Assembly (NCBI GenBank): GCA_021029095.1
Contig: JAJOHG010000003.1
Location: forward strand, 1,576,965 to 1,640,964
DNA length: 64,000 bases
From: Phellopilus nigrolimitatus
Taxonomy: Eukaryota; Basidiomycota; Agaricomycetes; Hymenochaetales; Hymenochaetaceae
Direction of reading: 5' to 3'
Part shown: positions 56,501-64,000 of the stretch, one piece after another
How positions within the stretch are numbered: position 1 is the stretch's first letter
Layout: every line of letters begins with the position of its first letter
The notes under the pieces: model-generated
What the model saw: the letters and a program-made list of their open reading frames with translations, nothing else
Database searches by the model: none
Told to the model about the DNA's origin: nothing
Made by a program: the position numbers and the translations under genes

Positions 56501-56756
56501 ATACATGCATTTTGCAATTTAAGTAAATACAAACACAATGATGAACAAAATCGATGCCGGTGGCGATTATGCAAACCACCAAACAAAGTGTTCTATATAT
56601 TTGGCCAAGACGGAGTAAAGCGAATGCAGTAAGTACACAGTGGACAAGAGAGAAGAAAAATACACAAAGCAGATCGACGTGTACAATGACCAAGGAAAAA
56701 GAGAAAAGAGTCGGCGGTGCAGCATGGACGTGAACATGGCCGCAATGCTATCTGCA

Positions 56757-58167
56757 TTAGTGGCGTGGCGACATAGCACCTGAGACCGGCTCGCCGAAGT
56801 CCGCGACCCAGCTGCCTTCGCTAGAACCGTCACTGGAGTTGTCGCTCAGATCATCGAATCTGTCTGGTTCACTGTTGGTCACCCAGAACGCGTCGCCCGT
56901 GTTCCCGGCGGGGTCGAGCGACTCGGTGGAGTCCGAGTGGAAGGAGTCGTACTCGGAGAGTGCCATGGAATCGGAGAAGGGCGAGTTGAATTGCGTGCTC
57001 TCTGGGGAGAGGAACTCGGTTGGCGGGGACATGGCTGTGTTGAAAGAGAGCTCGGAGGACGTCTGCGTGCTCGACATGGCTGGCGCGACAACGGTCAATC
57101 TCTCTGTAGATTGGGATGGTAGAAGAGGAGGAGGCGACGAAGACATGTGATGGATCGGATACGCTGAACTGTCCAGAGGCACAGACTGTTGGAGGAGAGG
57201 CAGAGGGATTAAGCGCCCAGCTTGAGACGCTGGGCTCTCAGACGCCGAGGGTGTAGGTAACTGAACACGCGGCGACAAAGCGACAGGCGAGTACACGCGC
57301 GATGCGTCGAGGGACCTGTGCAGCTGCGTCGGAGACGATCGCGGAGACGATTGTGGAGACGTCAAGGTGACACTCGAGGAGCCTAAGGAGAATGGTGATC
57401 TCGGAGACGGCGGAGATGCTGGACGAGACGCGACAGCTGGCGGCTCCGGCGCACTCCAGGGGTTGTGCGACTCCGGCGCAGAAAAATCAACGACAACAGG
57501 CACTATCGGTTCGTACGGGATGTCTGCAAACGGCTGTGAATTGTAATTAATAATTACCATTCCATTTCGTGAATTCGGGGAAGTAACCCACCCCGTCTAT
57601 CACACCAGATTGCGACGTTTCGTCTGGCTCGAATCGCGGTCGCCTTCGCCTCGGCTCCGTGCCAGGCGCCACGTCTCTAAAGTCATGGCTCGTGCTCGAC
57701 CCGAAATCATCCAACGGGATCGACAGACCAGCATCGCCCGTCAACCCCGTATCTGACATGTCGCGGCCATGGCCATGATCGCTGTCCTCGTGTGCGGTAT
57801 GCGGCCGCGCGTGTCTGCGTCGCTGCGCATGCGCCTGCCTTCGCGCTCGAAACTCCTCGCGCCATTGCTCAAGCTTCGGAGCAACGTATGGGTCAAATAC
57901 GAACTGTGCCGGTGTAATAGCAGTCACAAATATTTCGGCATAATGATTAGTGAGACTAAACGCATTCGGGTACAGACGTATGCTTACATTTTTGAACATA
58001 AATCCGACGGCGACGGTGCCCACCACAGCGACGACATAGACTGCAGGGCCCGGCATCGTTTCGAACACTAGATAGACGACAAGGAGGGTGATCCAACCGG
58101 TCGTAGTAGTTCGGGGGAAGGCCGTGTAGCGGCATTGCGGAACACATGCAGCACGGCACCATGACAT
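56757..58167 (-). CDS. Hypothetical membrane protein with disordered Ser/Pro tail
   Basis: Exons 57988-58167, 57558-57903 and 56757-57523 (minus strand) join to about 430 aa. The start MSWCRAACVPQCRYTAFPR contains three cysteines. Two hydrophobic segments follow (GWITLLVVYLVFETM and AVYVVAVVGTVAVGFMF, about residues 23-57), then a highly charged helix (KLEQWREEFRARRQAHAQRR). The C-terminal 250 residues are low-complexity Ser/Pro with an acidic end. The second intron as placed is only 34 bp; it is needed to keep the frame. I do not recognise the family. Its promoter is shared with the kinase gene. Confidence 0.65.
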
Positions 58168-58503
58168 TCAAGCTCCGCTCCCTTTTCGGGATGTATGCAC
58201 TTTACTTCCTATTACGACATGTATAAACTCGCATCTAGCTGAACATCTTCAATTATCCTGTCTGACACTTGTTGGAGAATTTCTCGAAAATAACGAGCTA
58301 ACGCTTATTTGGGTCGCTACTGGCAACTACTCGGCTGGGCCGCAAGGAGCCGGATGCAATGCAATGTCAAATTTGCACTCTACTTTGCAAGTTCAGATAT
58401 CAATGCTACACTTAAAGCGCGACTTTGCCCAGCTTTCATCTTATCGACTTGATGCAACGCATATATAACAACGATTTGCGCTGCCTAGAGCTTACGACAC
58501 CGA
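58168..58503. promoter_or_regulatory. Bidirectional promoter region
   Basis: A 336-bp spacer between two diverging start codons. A TATATAA run (near 58461-58467) lies about 40 bp before the kinase start. No other element was recognised. Confidence 0.5.
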
Positions 58504-60338
58504 ATGCTCCCGCGGATTTCCAAGCAGTACGAGGACACGGACAAGTACAGCTACTGGGATCTTACGCAGCCGAAAACGGCGCGGAAGAAGAAAAACTACG
58601 AGTTCCATAATGTCCTTGGTAAAGGCTCGTTTGGCACGGTCGTGGTTAGGTTTCCACACTTTTTTATTACCTCCATGAGAGTACTTACCTGCTTTCTGAT
58701 TTTCTTATTTGACTGTCCCTTCGATATAGAGGGCCACTTGGAGCAACGACAGAAAAATTGGTCGATTTTCGAACATTAGAGAACAAGCCGTAGCTGTCAA
58801 GATCATCAGAAAGAGCGATAAGATCATCAAAAAAAGCAAGATAAAAGCACACAGGCAAGAAATCTTGGATGAGATCGAGATTCTGCAGAAACTTAACCAC
58901 TGGAACATCGTGAGTGCCAGTGGCGACCCTCTTCCCCCCTCGCTCATGCTATAATCTAAACTTACATATACATATTGTCGTACCGCACCCTGCAACTCGG
59001 TCGACTCTAGGTAAAATGCTTCGACTGGTTTGAGTCACGGAAGAACTTCTACGTCACCTTTGAACTTGCTTTCGGAGACGACCTCTTCGATCGTCTTATC
59101 AAGCAGAGGCCGTTCACAGAGCGACAAGCGATATCGGTTATCAGGTAATCTTGTTACCTTGCAAGCTCACAGTTCCATTTTGAATTTGAAGTTAATTTAT
59201 ACAATACAAAAGGTCCGTTCTCGAGGCTGTAAGGTACCTTCATAGCAAAAACATCGTTCACAGAGATTTGAAGTACGTGCCATATGTATAATGCGTATAT
59301 TTCGTAACTCTAATGACTACTCTGCAAGTTAGGCCTGATAACATAATGTATCGCACCAAGTCGAAGACATCTGATATTGTAATCGTAGATTTTGGCTTGT
59401 CAGTACGTCTTCCTCCATTAAGAATATGCAGAAGGATGACTGTTGCATTTTATTCTCATTCGGTTATGCCTAACACAGTGCTCGCCGAATGGACGGTTTA
59501 AAACACCATGATCCTGCGGGAACCAGAAGATATCTGGCTCCAGAGGTGGTGAAACTGAACAAGTTTCCTAAAGAGGTTGAGGAAGGGTGCAAAGTGGACA
59601 TATGGGCTATAGGGTTCGTATCTTCTTCCTAGAACAATGTTGAACGTGTAATGTCTGACCAGAACTTGAACCCAGGGTCATCGCTTATAGATTACTTTGT
59701 GGAGAATACCCATTCAAAGGCCGTGGCGACCAAGAGATCATAAAATGCATTGAAAATGATGAGCCTGAGTTCGATCCAAAATATTGGAATAGTATCTCTA
59801 TTCATGGTAAAGAATTCCTTGCTACAATGCTATTTTTATCAGTGGATGATATGATATGGAACAGCTAGACATTTCGTATTAAGCTTGCTTCGGAAGCGTC
59901 AAGACAGAAGGCCGACGGCCGATAAAGCTCTCAAACACGATGTACGAAATAAACTCATGTCTTAGATTTCTGCAACTGTATTGACTCGAACTTATGTCTT
60001 CATTTTTTCGTATGAAGTGGCTAACGTCTTTCAATCCTCCTGCTGACCAGGATCTTTCGGGGCTTCGCGAAAATTTTCACCCAAGAGCGATGTGGCGAAA
60101 AACGATCCGAGCTGTGATTGAAGCCAAACGAAAGGAAGAACTGGCGGAAACAGCCCCGAGGACTACGATGGTCCATGGAGGGAAGAATACAATATGCGGG
60201 GCATGTAGAAAATTGCTCAGGCGGAAACCTCCGAAGGAGAGTGAAGAGCGCGCGGCGGGCAACGTTGCGGCCGAGAACACTCGCGTCAACCCCGGAACGG
60301 CGAGACGCCCACGACGGTTAAAGAAGAAACGTCGTTGA
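58504..60338 (+). CDS. CaMK-like serine/threonine protein kinase
   Basis: About nine exons give a kinase starting MLPRISKQYEDTDKYSYW. Kinase marks in order: glycine loop LGKGSFGTVV, VAVKIIR lysine, helix C glutamate in EILDEIEILQKL, HRDLKPDN catalytic loop (split by an intron), VDFGL, a TRRYLAPEVV activation-loop end, VDIWAIGVIAYRLLCGEYPF, and RKRQDRRPTADKALKHD. This layout fits the Ca2+/calmodulin-dependent (CAMK) group. The tail after the kinase domain is about 100 residues, very basic, with CGACRKLLRRK and RPRRLKKKRR; an obvious calmodulin site is not certain. The activation loop has GLKHHDPAGTRRY, with a Thr in the usual phosphorylation position. Upstream regulators are unknown. Confidence 0.88.
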
Positions 60339-60734
60339 AAGCGGTACATGTATGTATTATATCTATTGTTGTAAAAGTAAAAGAAAATGTTGTATTACGC
60401 GGCGCGGATCGAATGAAAGTTGATGAACGTTCTATTCGATTCTGAAACCATCGAGACGCCTGAAATTATTGCGGCGTATATAAATGCTGTGTTTTATTAG
60501 ACCCTCTGTTCATTATCATAGATAGTGTGGATGTACTGTCGACATCTGCTTCGACAATGCTTACATTAGTGCTTGCATTTTAGTAAGCGACAACGCTTAT
60601 GTATCTATGCACGTGATCAAGATCGCGCGTGGAGTTTACTGTTGTTTGCGTGGTGTCATGCTGATTTTCACGGCCGGTAGTGTGGCCGACGTCGACGTAG
60701 CTCTAACGGCGTCGACGCCGTTCCCTCTCCGGTC
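60339..60734. other. Intergenic, no supported gene
   Basis: AT-rich 396-bp spacer between two plus-strand genes. It covers the kinase 3' end and the promoter of the next gene; nothing else was seen. Confidence 0.5.
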
Positions 60735-63651
60735 ATGATGGCCTCCGATACGACGCTCCTCACTCTTGATGATATACTCCTCCCCCTCGACCCTGCTCTT
60801 GAGCCTGCACCGCCTCCCCTGACACCTCCGGCACCGCAGCCAATCAACGACAACACCCCACCAAAGTCACCCAGCCCGACACCAGAACCACTCGACGAGC
60901 AGGAGATGTTCGACATGCGTACCAAGGCGCTCGAGCTTAGAGACGCATTCGCGAAGGGGAAAGGGAAGGAGGACGCCCGCGAGTATGAGCTCGTAGATAT
61001 GGTTCTGCGTCTGACGGCCACTCTGCCGACGCGGTCTCAGATCATAGAACAGGCGATGACGATCTTGCGTCTCTCGCAGCAGCAGGACTTTCTTGTGAAA
61101 CGAATGATCGACGAGAGGGATATGTGGGACGCGGAGAGGGACAGTATCTACAGAGTTTCTGAGGCACTCATGGCACAAGCCAACATGGCCTCGGCCAATA
61201 CATACAAGGAGCAGGTGAGCCCTCTGTCTAGTTTGTATCTTCACTATGTCTTATCTTAATCGAAGGAGGTCTCAAAGAAGCCGGCGGCCATCGAGTCTGA
61301 AAATGTGTCTTTGCGCAGAAAGGTCGGCGTCTCGATGTGCTTATGCGTGCTTTTTACTGATGTATAGGTATAGCTTGAGGATACTCAGCTCAGAATGACC
61401 TCACTCGAGTCCGAACTTGCCCAGCTTCGTCCTCTTTTACTCATGCAGCCGTCTGCCATCGCACATGCTAAGGGCGTCGCGGTTCTTCCTGGCAGACCAT
61501 TACGAAAGAAAGAGGGAGAGGAGAACAACAAGTACTACAGGCAACGAGAAGAGAAAGGATCGCCCGTTTCGAAGACTCGCAGGAAAAAAGCTGCGGCTTA
61601 CTTCAAACACGCTCCGACTGTGTCAGATGCTCGATCTGAGCACCTTCTACTTGCGGCAAGGAAGCTAGGCAAGGACCGAGCGAGTCTGCTAAGTCAAGCC
61701 ATGTACCAAACTATGGAGCAACAATCGCCCCCCGTCCTTCCGCTTAATCATGCTGGTGCTGGCAAGGGAAAGGGACGAGCAGATGAGGGCCGGCTTCCTC
61801 TTGCTCCTGGAAACTGGCCGCAACAGCATCTTAGTCTTCCTCAGGGGGTACCCAGAACACCGCAACCTCATCCCCAGCAGAATTCCCCGCGTCCGCCCTA
61901 TGGGTCGCCTGGTATGCACTATCCCCCCTCGGCAGCGCAGCAGTATCTCATGCACTCCTCGTCTGTCCCTCATCGACCGGGAGCGCCTCTTCCCCCACAT
62001 GCATTCTACCCTGGCCAAGCGGGGAAACTACATGCATGGCCCGATCCCGGGCCCTGCGTGGCCGTACTACACGCCCGCCCCATATCCGTTCGGCCAGCCG
62101 ATCGCGATGCACGGTGCAGGTCCGAATGCGCGAGGTGTACGTCCCGTAGGCGTCCCTCCAGTAGCCGGTCCTTCTCGTGCGCCACCACAAGGTTATGGGG
62201 CTCCCGGGATGTCAGCTCCAGGGCCAATGAAGGTTGGTCCGACAAGCAAAGGCAAGCGACCCTCCGAAGCGAACCAGCACAATCAGAATCTGATCCAGCG
62301 GACGCCTGTATCGAAGCCGACGAACGCGAAGGGCGGCCCGCCGACGCCCATGGATAGCTTGCTGTCCGCTGCGCGCACTGTTTTTTCGCCTGATACGGGT
62401 GGCGACGACGACATCATGGTAGATCCTGGCGATCTTGGGAGTCCGACACCGAGGAAGCGCAGACGCGTAGAGCCTGATCGGGAAACCACAAATAATGGCG
62501 ACAAGGCGGTCGCTTCCGACAGAGATAACCGACATGCGTCCGCACTGGACGTCCTCGCAGATCAAGCAGTCGGTCCATCCTCGAGACGCTCCCGGAGCGG
62601 AAGCGTGATGTCCATGACGGAAGCCGGCGACGGCATGGGTCCGCCTCACGCTGCTGCTGCTGCTACTGTTGCCGCTCCTCCTCTAGGTCGTCCCAAGGTC
62701 ACCCGAAAGCGTAAACAGGCGGCTGGCGCTGCTGGTGGAGCACCCACCGCTGCTCGTACATCCACACGAGCTTCATCCGGTAACATGTCGCACACTGTTG
62801 GCCTAGTACAAACACAGGTGCGACAAGCGCGACACGGAGAGGCAAACAGCCTGGAATGACGCGCGGGGCTGTAGCGCGTCCAATGCAAACGCTCTCGCTT
62901 GCGCCACCTATCGCGCTGCAGCGGTCCGCGAGTGAAGAAAGGGGTTCGTCGTCGGCATCGGCGCAGCTGTCCACGTCCACTCAGCTCTCCTCTGCATCCT
63001 TCCGCCTGCGACCCGTCCAGGCAGGCGCGTTCGCGGCGCGAAACGAGGCCGCACCCATTGCATCTACCACCTATTGCACCCATTGCACCTACCGCACCCA
63101 TTGCACCTACCGCACCTACCGCACCTATTGCACCTACCGCACCTATCGCACCTACGCACCTACTGCACCTACTGCACTACCGAGCCGTGCGGGACCAGCA
63201 CGTAGTTCGTCGGCGCCGCATCGTCCACCGGTGAGCGGACGTCCACGGCAAGCGTCCACATCTGGCCAAGCACAGAATGGAAGGCTGAGAAGGGAAAGGG
63301 TGTGCGTTCTCAGGGTCCCACTCCCGCTTCCGGGCATGTCCTTAAGCTTGCACCGCAAATAATCACGGATGACGAAGACGACGAGCCCGAGTCTGAGGAC
63401 GATGACGACGAAGAGGATCAGCTCCAGGATGAGGTAAAGTTCCGTGTTCCTGCGATTCGAACTTATATTCACAGCGGCGTTCACTTCAGGACGATGAGCC
63501 TCCTGGGAAAGGAGTCCAAGGAACCGTGCCAATGGATAACATAAATAAGCGGTGGATGGAGATTCTTGGTACGAGCTCGCTTGACCTAATGATATATCAT
63601 CTCGTCAGTCTGAATGATTTCTTACTTCTCCCAGGCCGAAAAGATACGTGA
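60735..63651 (+). CDS. Proline-rich, probably nuclear protein of unknown function
   Basis: Starts MMASDTTLLTLDDILLPLD. A Pro-rich acidic N-terminus (1-55) is followed by a helical, probably coiled-coil part (60-200, for example AMTILRLSQQQDFLVKRMID and RMTSLESELAQLRPLLLM), a Lys/Arg-rich stretch, a long Pro/Gln/His region (PQPHPQQNSPRPPYGSPGMH), the nuclear-localisation-like SPTPRKRRRVEPD, Ala/Ser-rich segments and an acidic Asp/Glu block (ITDDEDDEPESEDDDDEEDQ) near the end; the stop is at 63649-63651. The reading frame shifts by one base near 62025 inside GCGGGGAAAC, which looks like a single-base indel. A coding minisatellite at 63051-63178 has compensating indels. It may be a transcriptional cofactor, but no domain was recognised. 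Confidence 0.6.
63051..63178 (+). repeat. Coding 9-bp minisatellite
   Basis: About fourteen units of the form GCACCTACC or GCACCCATT, which in phase encode Ala-Pro-Thr/Ile. Two bases are missing from the third unit (at 63068/63069) and one after 63155, so the middle of the array is read as Thr-Tyr-Arg/Cys instead and the frame then returns. Confidence 0.85.
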
Positions 63652-64000
63652 AAATTGCAAACTGGTGACGGTCTGCATCTCTTGTATTCCACTGTGCACG
63701 ACACGACATGTTTATGAGCGTACTTATTCGGGTTTGTTTTGGATCATCTTTGTTTTCGCTTTTGCAGCAGACATACTTATGATTGGCCGCTTGTACTCTT
63801 ACCCTCTCCCTCATCAGCCTCTCTCCTTTTTCTTTTCTTTTCTTTCCGCTCTGGGATTGGCGTGCACTCATCTGCGCCTGTGCTGCTCTACTTATCCGTC
63901 GCCCTTTTTTTAACGTTTAGTACATATCGCTGTGAGAGCTAGAATATCTGTAATGCTATTTTGATTCGTTGCATGAGATGCTCTACGTCCAGAAATTACT
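63652..64000. other. 3' end of window, no supported gene
   Basis: Pyrimidine-rich sequence (runs of CTTTT/TCTTTT around 63780-63850) beyond the last gene. Short ORFs there are low-complexity and not supported. Confidence 0.45.

Overview
The window is nuclear DNA of a filamentous basidiomycete, most likely an Agaricomycete of the Polyporales kind. Genes are densely packed and broken by many 45-75 bp GT-AG introns, GC-rich exons alternate with AT-rich spacers, and there are F-box expansions, a myosin-motor chitin synthase and a full-size PDR transporter. The species assignment is inference; no ribosomal or mitochondrial marker is present.

Layout. 1-2.3 kb: copy A of a four-member F-box/beta-propeller-like family. 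3.9-19.4 kb: conserved core genes, namely mitochondrial ribosomal protein bL34m (-), a small unknown protein (-), an NCS2 purine/uric acid permease (-), VPS41 (+), a Ski8-like WD40 protein (-), a class I histone deacetylase (-) and an unknown membrane protein (+). 20.3-23.2 kb: a small unknown gene and an unrelated F-box protein. 24.0-29.7 kb: a PDR-type ABC transporter (-). 30.1-31.7 kb: a small multi-spanning membrane protein and short low-confidence ORFs. 31.9-40.8 kb: a tandem segmental duplication with F-box copies B and C (-), each unit carrying its own MITE-like insertion. 41.0-42.5 kb: NAD-dependent glycerol-3-phosphate dehydrogenase (-). 43.3-44.0 kb: a 0.7 kb TIR element with a 106-bp foldback inside. 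44-46.7 kb: decayed or unrecognised sequence. 46.7-53.3 kb: chitin synthase with myosin motor-like domain (+). 53.4-56.5 kb: F-box copy D (+), sitting between two diverged copies of a chitin-synthase 3' flanking segment. 56.8-63.7 kb: an unknown membrane protein (-), a CaMK-like kinase (+) and a proline-rich nuclear-type protein (+).

The core genes are ordinary housekeeping functions (vacuolar tethering, RNA decay, chromatin, wall synthesis, glycerol synthesis, transport). The accessory content is the repeated F-box family. Each copy is an F-box plus a long C-terminal region with propeller-like motifs, has an intact reading frame, and lies behind a promoter minisatellite of about 108 bp whose units carry a GTAACTRGTTAC dyad. 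The copies are scattered in both orientations, one has lost its F-box exon by a clean deletion, and they are embedded in duplicated and MITE-invaded DNA. This is the least ordinary system in the window. Two other genes (VPS41 and the proline-rich protein) carry apparent single-base frameshifts that may be assembly errors. All exon models were read by eye from splice signals and frame continuity and have not been checked against transcripts.
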